In this document: piece by piece, positions 37,634-48,900 of the stretch
How positions within the stretch are numbered: the first letter of the stretch is position 1
Layout of the letters: each line of letters opens with the position of its first letter
Program-made: the position numbers and the translations under genes
The notes under the pieces: generated by a model
What the model saw: the letters and a program-made list of their open reading frames with translations, nothing else
Told to the model about the DNA's origin: nothing
The model's database searches: none
Origin: Phytoseiulus persimilis
Lineage: Eukaryota; Arthropoda; Arachnida; Mesostigmata; Phytoseiidae
DNA: 64,000 bases
Direction of reading: 5' to 3'
Assembly (NCBI GenBank): GCA_037576195.1
Contig: CM075101.1
Coordinates: forward strand, 6,448,001-6,512,000

Positions 37634-40308
37634 AAGTGATGACTTCACCGGCATCGGCAGAAAGTTATCGGAGCCGCTAAAGATAGCGACGCGTTCCCAG
37701 CGTTGGGAGCTCTCTCCATCCTGGTTCTCGCCCGCCTTGCAGAATACAGGACGTTCGTCGAGAGGACACCGTCGGAGATGCGACGCAGAAAACGAACGAC
37801 ACCGTCGGAAGGAGAAGAATGACAGCGTTCCGCGGAGGAACGATAAGACATCGACGCAAGCATAAAGTCTAAAAATTGTCGTCGGCAATGATTTTGATCA
37901 TTAGAACCCTGTCCGTCAGAGGAACAAACGAATCTGTCTGCCGAGTAGCGAATGAATGACGAACAACTCAAGTTGAAAACACGCAACTTCAGTGGACAGC
38001 GTCGACGACGGCTACCACTCGACCAGACGGACAATGGCTTTGACAACACAGCTTTTTCGGTTTTTCTGCCTCTGCATGACTGTCGCTCGCTTGCGAGTGT
38101 GTGTTCTGCGACTGTGTGGGACATTGAAAGGTCAGCCAGGGAAAATGATGGAGAGAACGCTCAGGGAGAAAAATTCTAAGACAAAAAGATGTGTCTCGCC
38201 AGCCCACAGTAGCACGAATCGGCCAACTCGGCAGCAGCCGACTGCTGTTACTACTTTCGGAACCGCCGCTGTGGAAGATGTGACGCTCACCGAGACCGAC
38301 CGGCGGAATGGGGAACAGAAAAAATGTGCCTCAGAAACACGACAGAACAACTTACTTTTTCGGATACGGTGATTGCCGTATGTAACCTTCTGCCTGTCGC
38401 AGACAGTCGACACCAACAGAATGCTCGCTGTGCGCTGCAGGCGAGTGTTGATTCGTCGGTGATTGTGTTACGACGAGAAATTAGGCGGAAAACAACAAAA
38501 CTCGAAACCGAGCTCAACGAATCACTAACAAATTGCTCGTGACGCGACGCCTGCCTGGCATTCCGAACAACTGAGACAGAAACGCTTCGACTGAGAGGTA
38601 AACAGGCTTCCAGCGGAGGAATTCTTGACGTTCAGTGAACCGATTGTTTCTCTCTCGTTTCTCGCTCAGTCCATACGGAGCTCAGAGCCTGGGAGGAGTC
38701 GTGGTCTCCTCCAACGAGCTAAATATACATGCAGCATTCAGATGCTAAATGTGAGAGCTATACCTACTTGCTCAGTATGCATGCACCCAGGAGACGTCAT
38801 GGGCACTAAAACTCTAGAGATATGCCGCATCTTGTAACCCGGAAATCGGGAAGAACACAGAAAACTTGGCCGAAACTGAGTTCAAGGGAGATAATGCTGC
38901 TGTGATGAGCTTCGAACTATCCGTTCTTCCAGGAGGACTGGGGTCTGACCCATGCGAAACAATATAACGGAAACATTGGGAAGGATAAAGGTCGAAATTC
39001 ACGCCAAAATTGCCGGCATCAGGAGGCGATTTTAGATCACACTTCATCAAAGACAGAGAACTTACAAAACGTGTGAGCAAATAAAAACGATGAAACCGAA
39101 TAACAAAGTCGCCGGGCTGGAAAATGAGACATCTCTCTTAGATCCACCATCAAGTCTGGCTGACAGGACACACGCAGACCTCGCGGAGAAAAAGAACGGA
39201 TTTAATTATCCGTCGAGAGACAACCAGATCACGATGGACGAGACGTGGGAACGAACGGAGGCGACGCTCAACAAACGAAAAACACAAAAAATTTAATACA
39301 TACTAAAACCTGACAAATGACGTAGTCGACGATGGCGACATCCTCCGAACGCTGCCGTCTTGTCCATTGAAGTTACGAATATGACACGGACACACACTCT
39401 CACACAGCGGTCACAGTAGCGCATACACACAGAAAATTCTCATACTAATTCTTGAATAAGAATCCTCATACGTTCACGAATGTAGTGCCGGAGCTCGACA
39501 TTTGTTCTTTCGCAGACAGTAAAAAACAGAGGAAGCGAGAAGAGAAAAAACAGACGACAACGCGCAAAGGCCCACCCCGAGCAGCTTCAGCTTCAGTTAG
39601 CGTCGACCGAAGTTATGAACGGTGGAAAGGCGGGAAGGAGAAAGAATTGAAGTTTTAATGGGAATTGCTGTCGGAATTGCTCAAAAAAAGAGAGAAAATA
39701 TCGCTCGGAAATGAGTGGGAACAGAATTTAAATGGCAGCGCCACCGAATCCGTCAAAATGTTCAGACATTGCAAATTAGCCAGACTTTTTTTTCTAACAT
39801 TCTCTGCGTCTTTTGTTTGAATGAATCTGTCGGCCAAGTGGCGCTCCACACTGTATTTGTCTCTGTGGCCAGTCTCAAATCTAGGATTCTCCATCATTTC
39901 GTGTCGCCGCCACCGCCACTGCTTCTTCTGGTTGATTTGCTGCCACGACTACGGCTGTTCATAAATCTGAACTTCTGGACGTTTCCCTAAGGGGCTTTTA
40001 ATCTTCATTCCGACGCAGATGGGGAGAACTCGTTCAATCCTGTCATTCTGGACTTCCGATTCCTTCGAACCTATCGCGGAACACCACAAACTCGACTGCT
40101 CCCCGCAGGAACACTCTCTCTTGATGATCGTTACATGATGGGCGGATGGGTTTGAATTCTAGAAGACTCTAGGTGCCGGAACCGAGTGGTTGGGAAGGGT
40201 CATTACTCGTTTAAGAAATCAATCAAGATGGGCGACGGGTGAAGAAGTGATTTTTCAAACAGATCGAGAATTTTCAGTCCTCTTTGCGAAAATTATTCGT
40301 TCGAGAAA

Positions 40309-40320
40309 GAGAGAGAGAGA
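40309..40320. repeat. GA dinucleotide microsatellite
   Basis: Six perfect GA units inside a purine-rich tract. Confidence 0.8.
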
Positions 40321-40868
40321 AAAGAAGGAAAATAGATGAGCCAAAGCGTCTTTCGCAGTCCGTGTCGATACATTGTCGTCGACGAAGAGTCCCGACCCGA
40401 AACTGAGGAGAACCACAGGAGATGCAAATGCTGGGAATGTGTTCCACGACGAAGGTGATCCACTCATGTCGTGACTGGTATTGTCTTCTGACTTCCCATG
40501 CTAGCGCCGAAGCGACCACAGATCGGCGACAGTCTCCTTCTTCTTCTCATTTTTCTTTCTGCCCGTCGCTAACAGCCGTCTAACATCAGGTCTTTTGACC
40601 GTCTCACGTTCTTCATGAAGTCACCGCCGAAGTTCAACGGGAAGCGGCTGACGATATCGCAACAACACTGTGACTCTATTCCCGGTGAAATTTGAATTAG
40701 CGAGCCCGAAGTTCAGACGAATTGATTCCGGGCGAGGCCTTTCCCTCAAACTAGAGCCTGCATCGAGCCTCCTCCAATCGAGATAGTAGTTCCCGGACGC
40801 TCCGAAATCTCGACCCGTTGGGCACATTATGGAGTCGGGGGATTTTTATGGGGTGCGGCCGCATATGA

Positions 40869-41087
40869 AAATCGGCGACTTTCATTGACGGTGCTTTCGC
40901 TGCTACTTTTTTAAGCCCCGTTGGACTGATTGATGAGACGCTCGAAAATTTGGACTGTCTGAATGGATCTTTGTACATCTGTTCATGCGAGGGCTCGCCA
41001 AAAGTAGTCGCTTTAGCTAAGCATGAATGGGCTACGCTGCCGAGACAGTTCCGCGAGAACATGGATTCTGACCTCGAGCTTTTCTGA
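40869..41087 (+). CDS. Possible coding block just upstream of exon A
   Basis: 72 codons open between stops, with protein-like composition: contains PVGLIDETLENLDCLNGSL, then SPKVVALAKHEWATLPRQF and ENMDSDLELF before TGA. Only two Arg in the block. It has no ATG near its start, so it would have to be an internal or terminal exon; ttttttaag at about 40907-40915 is a possible acceptor. No donor in it gives the phase exon A needs without creating a stop, except a weak g|gtgctt early on. It may be the end of another transcript, an alternative exon, or chance. Confidence 0.22.
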   Translation, partial: KSATFIDGAFAATFLSPVGLIDETLENLDCLNGSLYICSCEGSPKVVALAKHEWATLPRQFRENMDSDLELF

Positions 41088-41112
41088 TCACGTTTCTCTT
41101 TTCCTCTTCCAG

Positions 41113-41378
41113 AGACGCTCGATGGTATGAAAGCTATGCCTCTGCAGCTGGCATCGGAGGCTCCTCGAAACGCCTCTATTATGCCAGATTTGACTGAAAC
41201 ACCATCGTGTCCCTCGTGTCCATCATCGCCGGGACCGGGACTCGTCTCCCCTCCGTCGACTGGATCCCTGGGAGACTCTCCTGAGCCCCAGTCAGCGAAC
41301 AGTCCTCTGTTGCCGCAAAACTCCAATTCCAAGAGCTACAACAAACGGAAAAATTTCCAGCCGAAAAGCATTCAGCAG
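41113..41378 (+). CDS. Exon A of a PxDLS-motif regulator-like protein (5' partial)
   Basis: Internal coding exon. It starts after a pyrimidine-rich acceptor (cctcttccag) and ends at a cag|gtcagt donor in phase 0. The frame has an upstream in-frame stop at 41085, so translation either enters by splicing (two bases complete a codon from an earlier exon) or begins at ATG 41127. The peptide from that ATG is 84 residues, rich in Ser, Pro, Asn and Gln, low in Arg, with several SP and SPPS elements, and ends in a basic patch KSYNKRKNFQPKSIQQ that could be a nuclear localisation signal. That composition is typical of disordered parts of transcription regulators. The next exon continues in frame. Upstream exons were not identified. 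The family is not recognised. Seen: frame and splice sites. Inferred: regulatory role. Confidence 0.72.
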
Positions 41379-41523
41379 GTCAGTCATGCACTAGAGCACC
41401 CGCTCTCCCATGTCAGGCTCAGAAATAGGTGGCTGGGCCGACTCGAGGTGACTCGGGTTGTGGAGGATGATTGGAGCACCGCTCGTAAGATTCAAAAGTT
41501 TGAGTATCGTTTCTGGTTCATAG

Positions 41524-41737
41524 GACGAAGTGGCCTCGACAACGGCCACCGACGCCCCGCTCGATCTCAGCGGAGAGCCATCGAAGCGGCCGATGCCTCC
41601 AACGGAATCTGAAGTTCCACATAGCGTACTCAAGGATTATGCAGCGAACGCCGTGAAAGAGTTCCTTGCCATGTACGGCTTCAACGACGCTGCCGAGGGT
41701 CTCCTCAAGCATTTGCCGAATACGCCGATCACCCCTG
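41524..41737 (+). CDS. Exon B: PLDLS motif and LisH-like helix
   Basis: Internal exon between an acceptor (ggttcatag) and a strong donor (g|gtaagt), entering in phase 0 and leaving in phase 1; 71 codons. Residues 12-16 are PLDLS (41557-41571), matching the PxDLS short linear motif known to bind the CtBP corepressor. Residues 36-64, around KEFLAMYGFNDAAEGLLK, read as two amphipathic helices with a Tyr-Gly turn, in the style of a LisH motif (hydrophobic-x-x-Tyr/Phe-Leu-x-x-x-Gly-x-x-x-x-Ala); this resemblance is by eye only. The pairing suggests a corepressor-recruiting nuclear protein. LCOR/E93-type cofactors also use PxDLS motifs, but their pipsqueak domain is not visible here, so no gene name is given. 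Confidence 0.82.
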
Positions 41738-42020
41738 GTAAGTGCTCGACTGATCCTCCAACAGAAATGTAACTTTGTTCTACTGCGGGCGAGTGTCGTA
41801 TGATGACGCTTCAGCCTCGGCTTATTTCTGGGGGTTTTCGGTGTCTGCATTTTTCGCCTAAGAGAGGTGTGGATTGAACGAAAGCGGCCGCAAGTATCGC
41901 CACCACCGCAGCAGCTGACGGTGCCCCCTGGCGTGGCCGAGGGCTGAATTTGAGGATTAACCCACTTTAGCCGTCTGGGATTTGGTTTTTCTCTCCTCTT
42001 CTCCGTTTTCTCTAATCCAG

Positions 42021-42098
42021 ACAACAAAATCCCTCTGAAAGCGATGGTCTACGATCGTCTTCTTCGATACAATCGTCAGAAACTGGCATTCGACAGGA
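42021..42098 (+). CDS. Exon C of the PxDLS-motif protein
   Basis: Short internal exon. The acceptor is ctctaatccag and the donor a|gtgaga. It enters and leaves in phase 1, so the first codon (Asp) is shared with exon B and the last is completed by a later exon. It adds DNKIPLKAMVYDRLLRYNRQ and five further residues, a charged, probably helical stretch. It lies 283 bases after exon B and just before a very long intron. The exon at 58613 begins with two bases that complete the split codon as Ser, which links the two blocks. Short length makes it less certain than its neighbours, but splice sites and phase all agree. Confidence 0.7.
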
Positions 42099-45000
42099 GT
42101 GAGATGCTCAGAGTTGCTTCTAGTACAGCAGAAAATGTCGCGTATCTGAGAAATTTATTTCTGCAGTCATCGAAAAGTGGCTCTCTTGTTTGCTGTGGCG
42201 TTCATCGAAAGCGCCAAAGCCGACGGAAAATTTCGCGATTCCAATATCTGATAACGGAGCCGGAATCTCTGTTGGGAGCGTTTTGATAAATCACCGAATT
42301 GCTCGGGAAATCGTTCAATGGAAGACAACGCCGACCCAAGTGGGACACACAAGAACCGAGCGTGAAGCTTGCGAATTTCGAGCTCGAGGATAGCCGCGCT
42401 CGAAACTCACGAGGATACGATTGGTTTTGGTTCCGATGAACGTTCTGAGCCATCATCAAGCTCAACCTGCATTGTTGTTTTCGATCTTGACGATCTTATC
42501 AGATTTTTCTGATGTGGTCAGAATGAATTAAATCCACAGTTTGCATTCCACCCAAATCTACCTAGGGTGTGTTCTCCATCCGGAACTAGAGCGGCAATAT
42601 TCCGAATGAGGAAAAGTTCAAATGCTCTGCTTATCAGAGTGCTGAATTTTATATTTCTGTCTGCGCGCTTTCTTCTAGATATCTCTGCCGCACTGAAAGC
42701 ATGCGGTCAGTCTGACGAAAAAGCCTGAGCTTTCATATCTAGACAGGGAGAGAGGAAACTCCCCGGCCGAAATGAGGAGGAGAAAAAGACGAAGAAGGAA
42801 ACAAGGAACCGTGTTGTTGTGGTGTGGCCTTAGGCAGAAACCAAAAAAACGACACCACATTTACTAGCACTACCGCCACCGTCGCGCGGATTACATAGCA
42901 ACTCCACCGCGTCCCCGCCGAATGATGAAAACGCCAAAAATTTACGATGTGTGCATCTGTTCCGCTGAAATGATTTTTGCTTTATGCTCAGCTCGTCTGT
43001 CGCAAAGGTCAAAACCACACGCCACCGACCCGTGAAATCAACTTGATATGCTCTGTTTTTTGGGCACAAACTCTGGAGCAGGATCGGTCTCGGGCATCGA
43101 GGGCACGAACGTCGAACCCTCGAATAGTTACCCTTTAAAGTTTGGTTCGTCGGGGACGAGAAATCCAGATTTGTAGTTTCGACTGTGGTTGCTGTTCCCC
43201 GAGCCGCGATCTTGATGAGCGGGAGCTGATAAAAAAAAGCAATCGGGGAACATGCGTGGAAAATTCGGGAGGAATACGCACGTTCTGAACGAAATAAACA
43301 GCGTTGGAAGATACGGAGAGCGAGCGAGAAGAAAGACCGCTGGCGTGAAAAACGAAACTAGGGAGCGATGAAATATCGACCGTGCTCATTATCGGCTATT
43401 TGTATCTGTCGACGAGAAAAAAAACTCACACAAAGGTTCCAGATGGAAAGAAAAGAAAACGGTGATACTTTTCCCGAATACCAGTTTAGAAACAGAGAAG
43501 CCATTTCGTGAGAAAGTTTTGCTGACAAAGTTGACAAGTTCCGGCGGTGGTGACGATTGAACTCGATACAAAAATGAGTCGGGATATTCTCCAGGCTATC
43601 GCGTAACTCTGGTGGAACCCTTACTTTCGGCGGCGTTACGAGAAACCGTGTGCGGAGAGCCTTATCAAACGTCACAAAAATGTGTCGTGAGAAAAAATCC
43701 TCCGAAATTTCAGACAAGTTCAACGAGAAGTGACCTGGTGGTCGAATAGGGTGCCGCGGGAGGCTCTCTTATCAGACCGAGTGGAAACGTAACAGAAGAA
43801 CAAAACGTGAATTGTGATTAGGTTGTTGCCTGATCGGAGCGTTGGCCTCGCCGCAGTTTAGGTGACACAGACCAACAACCCAAACTCCAAGACAGACAAC
43901 CTGAGAAGCCTGTTCACCACGCTCCGTCGTTTCTCTTTCTCTTCCGACCATAACCCAATATCGAGATCCTCTCCTCCGGCCGCTTCTCCGAAATATCGCC
44001 CGGTGCCCAGCTCGACTGTGGTGATGATGATCGTGACGGCGACCTCCCATCTTTGTTTTTAATTTTTCCCCCAAAACGAAACGCCCAGGAATTGTCTGTT
44101 CTTGATAACAAAGCTGCTGCAGCCAGCGCCAGTGGTGTAGCTGAGGTTTAGGTTTTAAACCAGAATATGTTTCGCTCGAGACAAAGTATGAAGAAGTTTT
44201 CCTCTTCAACTCACAAAATCGATAACTGGCTTCGGAAATGTGGGCAATTTCGGTGGCCTGCACCGAACGAGTGAGCGGCGACTTTGATGGGCGAGATGTG
44301 CGCGTACAGGTGACCTGTTGAAAGATGTTGATGAGCAACACAAAAAGCCGACCGCTAATGAGTTCGGTCACTGCCTTGACGAGATAGTGAAACCGAGGAT
44401 CTGAAACTCGAGATGAACAGACTGGGTATCGGAGGCTCAGCCGTTGATGGCTCAAGCCTCCGATGTTTCCGGAACAGAAGAGTTTTCCGAAGTGAAGTTG
44501 AGAATGGGTCCGTCTCCATCCACAAACGGTCCTGCTCCGCCAAGCGGGGGGAAACGTGCGGGTCGATCCGAGATTCGCTGAAAGTTCCGGTACCCGCATG
44601 GATTCTGTCGACGGCCTTACTCCAGTCTCTGAGAATGGAATGAAGCGATTTCGACGAGGAAGAAGAGAAGGCGATCCGACGGTGCGAAGTTGATCAGAAT
44701 TCGAAGAGCTCGCCGCCGAGCACGTCCCGAGACGACGCAGTCCACCCGGTCGCCGAGCGTTGTGTCGTCCACATCGAGATAATTGTTGATGATATATCTC
44801 TCCTTTCTCGCTGTGAAAATGATTCCCTGTATAGATGCGATTTCATTTTTCAACTGCGAGCGCTTACCAACTGAACATTGATGCTGCTGGTGACTTTTTA
44901 TTAGGTGATTCACATTAGATTCACAGCAGCTTGCCTGACGAAAATCATCTGTCCGGAGTTCGGGGGAACGACCAGCGAAACTGCGGGAGAAAAACAACCG

Positions 45001-45103
45001 AGGAAAGTAACGAAAAAAACAGACAGCTCCACTCAGTCTCGACGTCCGGGCTCCGGATTGCTTGAGTTGTTTCTCTCCTTAAAATGAAGCTCATCAAGAA
45101 GCG

Positions 45104-45135
45104 TATATAAGCCGAAAATTGAGAGAAACCGTTCA
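45104..45135 (+). promoter_or_regulatory. TATA + initiator core promoter inside the long intron
   Basis: TATATAAG at 45104-45111 is followed by GTTCAGTG at 45131-45138, a match to the arthropod initiator TCAGT. The initiator A at 45135 lies 31 bases from the first T of the TATA box, the expected distance. No clear downstream promoter element is seen around +28. About 260 bases downstream an ATG opens a frame that ends at a donor compatible with exon D, so this is best read as an alternative promoter of the host gene. A separate nested gene is the alternative reading. Confidence 0.5.
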
Positions 45136-45225
45136 GTGAGATCGGGACGCCGAAAGTACGTTCGCGGAATTTCCGTCAAACCATCAGTCCGGATCGGACC
45201 GCGTGTGCGTACGAGGCGTGTGTTC

Positions 45226-45379
45226 ATGTGCGTTGGAAGTTCATCATCAATTTCACGAGACAGGAGCCTGGACCGAGAGGAAGGATTTCTCATTTAGATC
45301 GACGACGTGTGTGCTATATGACTGTGTGATCCGCGTGCGAATGTGTTATTGGCCCGATTTCGTCGTCATCCGACGCTGA
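45226..45379 (+). promoter_or_regulatory. Upstream short frames in the alternative 5' leader
   Basis: Between the initiator at 45135 and the ATG at 45395 are three complete short frames starting with ATG: 45226-45297 (23 codons), 45318-45329 (3 codons) and 45341-45379 (12 codons). All end before 45395. If the leader is unspliced they would dampen translation of the main frame. They depend wholly on the promoter and first-exon calls being right. Confidence 0.25.
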
Positions 45380-45394
45380 ATCACGGCGTTGGTG

Positions 45395-45527
45395 ATGAAG
45401 TCTACGATGACGAAGCTTCCGATGATAGCGGGCCAACTGGAAATGCAAAGGGCGAGTCCAGAGCAAATAGCGAGCAGCGGGACGCCACTACTACCTCCGA
45501 CTACTACTATCCGATTTTTTGGGGCCG
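45395..45527 (+). CDS. Possible alternative first coding exon (short isoform)
   Basis: ATG at 45395 opens 44 codons (MKSTMTKLPMIAGQLEM..., ending TTTIRFFGA) with low Arg content, ending at g|gtcagt, the same donor word used by exon A. It leaves in phase 1, and exon D at 58613 needs exactly that; the joined codon would be Gly. The frame reads on to TGA shortly after the donor, so splicing is needed. A TATA-initiator pair lies 260 bases upstream. If real, the isoform would start here and lack exons A-C, hence the PLDLS motif and the LisH-like helices. The phase match alone has a one-in-three chance of being coincidence. Confidence 0.4.
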
Positions 45528-45916
45528 GTCAGTCGGATTGAGGAGCCGAGACGCGTTCCGAAGCGAGCGACCGGTTGGATGGTTCTCGGGCGAGGAGCTG
45601 CTAGGTAGGGAGTCAGTCGCATCAATTAGATCCAAAACGAAACCAAAACCGAGCGGCAGACACGGCTTTTTAGGGAATTAGACACTCGGACACCGGAGTC
45701 GTTTGAGAATTCAGCTCGCTTTCAGCTATTTGACGTCGTTGGAACTGCTGCACTCATCGCGCGAAACTCTTCCCACTTTATAGAAGAGGTCGTCGATTTG
45801 GGAGGCACCGGACCCTGAGCAATCGTTCCAAACAGTTGGCCAGAGCCCGCTGCATCAATTTTGCTCCCAGATCTACAGGGTCCTGAGTCGGCTGAAAAGC
45901 CATTCGTCAGCCTTTC

Positions 45917-45932
45917 GATGATGATGATGATC
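45917..45932. repeat. GAT trinucleotide repeat
   Basis: Five GAT units, within the long intron. Confidence 0.8.
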
Positions 45933-48900
45933 TAGCCCCAAAGTTTGGACGAGAGCTTTTGGGGAGCCATGCCCCCTACCAGACTTCTCTCCTTTGCGTG
46001 AGCACCGTGTTCTTTCGACGCATCCGTCGCATGGGGTAATTCATGCTACAGGCTCAGGAATGAGGAAAGGAGGAACACGTTCGGAGCCAAGCTTAGTTCG
46101 CAGCAAGGTCCACTCAAGACAATGCCGGATCCGAGCTGGACCCTGCTCGCTACGCGACGAACCGTCCCTGGTTGGGAATCGTCTCGGATTTTTTAAAATT
46201 TCAATCGTTTCGCTTCTCGTCGTTTGCATTCGCTCCTATTCTAATGATCTGTTGTATATTTTGAGACGATATTCAACGTGCCGTCTGTATGGGAACAAAG
46301 TCGATCGCGGTGTTGTCGACGTTGGTTCGGTGTCTCCCCGCTGAAAAGGATGGGTGCGCCCGCTGAGACTTCATCATCGCTCGTGATGCGGCCGCTGCCT
46401 CTGTTGGTACTTGCGCCACAATCGACCGTCGTCCACCGGACGCACTGACGAATAATTAAATATAGAGCAATATATTTATGCATGCATCGATGTACGTTTG
46501 TGAGTACGCGACGGCGTTCAAGAGCCGACTCGGCTATGAATAACAATTGGACCCACTCCACAGTATCCCCGGCTTCTGCTGCTTCCATCCAAAAATAAAA
46601 TTCTAGAAAATAAACGAATGATGAGAACAAGCGTCAAAAACCCCTGGTACCGCGGGCAAGCACGGGAAACCCGCGGACAGGATGTGAGATTCTCTCGTGA
46701 TACCGCTTCCGTACGATCTTATTTCTTGTCCCGTGAAGGAGGCTGATAGAGATCAGGCCACCGGCTCCGAAGATCGTCAAAACCCGATTTTTCGGGATAG
46801 TTAGGAATATTCGCATGACTTAGGAACCGCTGCCGATGCCGCGTGTCGGCTTGAGCCGCTCTTCTAATTCGTTTGAGTTCTGAGGATGGTCACTGACAAT
46901 CCTGTATTCAACGGTGGTGCGCCGTCTTTTGTTTGTGTGGCGGGTCGCGTCGATCCAATTACCTCTCCGATTTTCTCCCAAGCCGTCCGTCCAACGCTCA
47001 CTCAGTCAAAAAGTCGTGCGGGAAGTCCTCAACAAATTCATCCAGCGGCACGGGTGGGTTATCCAACGATATCGCCACCGACCATCTTCAGCATCTTTCG
47101 CTGACTTATCTTTGACAAACCATGTCGTCATAGGCGGTGGTCGGAGCGAGCTTTTGTTTGGGCGCTTCCTCAGGTTGAAAAGCAGACTGGCACGCGGTGC
47201 GGAGTGATGACAGCTGGATCTTTGTGCATTCTCAGTTTTCGTTTTTCATCGAGTTCCGGAGGCCGCGTGGGTCTTTGACCAGAGGCGGAGTGGGTGAAGG
47301 GCCTATCTTGTCGATTAGTCAAATCCAGCAGATACGCACACGCACAGATATGCGTGTTCGTCTGTTTATTTCCGTGCTCGTCCAAACGCCAAGAAATCTT
47401 CGCGCCTACTCCGTGACGTTTTTCATTGTGGATTTGGCCAACGAACTTCCAGGCCCAGCAGCTAGAGCTTCGCGATCTATACAAGCATAGCCAGTAAGAT
47501 CTTGGCTACCAGTTGAACTGCACGATGAGAGGAAGAAAAGACAGAGTCGGTTCGGCCGGAGGTTGAACGGAGGAAGGAACGTAACCAGTCGATATGAGTC
47601 AAGCCGTCGGCACTGAAGTCCTGACAGGATTCTGTCGCAGTTCGCAGCAGCGAATGTGTTCGCGCTGAAGCACACAGTCCTGTGTCAACAGGAGGACACC
47701 TCCCTCTTTCTCTTCCGGAGCGCAACGAGAAGGCTGTTGCTCTAATTGTCGGAACTACGACAACGACGTCGCGATTGCTAAGCCAACAGAGCCCTTATCA
47801 ATTTCGTCGACGGAAGCTCTCTCCCGGCACTTGGGATTTGTTAGCGTTTATCGTCTAGCGTTTTTGGATCGCATTCAGGCTCACCTTCATTGAGTCGGCG
47901 CCGCACCGAAGGATCGGAATGACTCGGCTGCGATTGAGACGTCTCTCTTGGTCTTACGGTTTCGCCCTCCTTCGTTTGGTGGTGTTCGCAGACTCTTTTC
48001 GGTGCTATTAAATCGACGACGGTATCGGAGAACGAAGGGGTCGGAAAGAACGAGGGGAAACTCACAAGAAAGAGCACATTCTACGCTACGGGGTGGTGAG
48101 AAGAAAGTCGTCGAGTCGCAACTCCGCCAAGTTTTCTTCCGTTCAGAGCTAATTAACGATCAGATTCCAATCCGCTTCTCTCAGAGGGGAGAAAGTCTCG
48201 AAGACCCGTCGAGAGTCGAGATTGGGCCGTGCTGCCGCCGTTCACGGCCGTCGGACGATGACGTTTCACCGCTGATCGAGTGAAGCTCCAAACCGAAGTC
48301 GCTGATTTCTTGCTTCTGTTTCTGCTGTGGCTACGGCGGCCGTGGTCCCCGTCGTCATCGTTTACGTAGCTCGTCGCGTAGCCCGGAGCGATCCCAGTAG
48401 CGTCTTCAGGTGGACGGACGACGGGGAACGTTTAACATTTTTCTCCGTTCATATCTTTTCCCCATATCTCGACGTTGATCTTAACTGTGTCAGCTTTAAG
48501 TGCCGCTACAAACCCACATCGACGGAGCTTGATCAACAATTTGATCGGACAGTATCAGCTGATGCTCGTGAGAACCTGTTGTTTCCGGGTCGGAATTTTC
48601 GAGATTCTACGCAAGAGCAGCAGCGCCGATTCACCTCATTTAGTTAAAAATCGAAGCTGGGCGACTTCCAGTGGTACTCTGGCCTCTCGCGGCCATCCGC
48701 AGTAAGCCGATGAAAAGAATTTCGTCTGCTCAATGGTTTTCGTTAGGTAACGCCGCGAGTAAAAACGGTCAATGCCCATAGCCTCGATCCACGGACCGAG
48801 AACGGAAGGACAAACGGACGAACTGTACGAAACGAGATCGTCAGCTTCGCCAGATTCGAAGGCTTTTGAACCAGTTTCACCGTGCGGGCCGTCGCGGAAT

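Larger units (their letters stand above)
36220..40860. other. Mostly no supported gene
   Basis: Apart from the 37.1-37.4 kb frames and simple repeats, only short random-looking frames on both strands. Includes AG-rich DNA near 40.3 kb. Confidence 0.35.
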
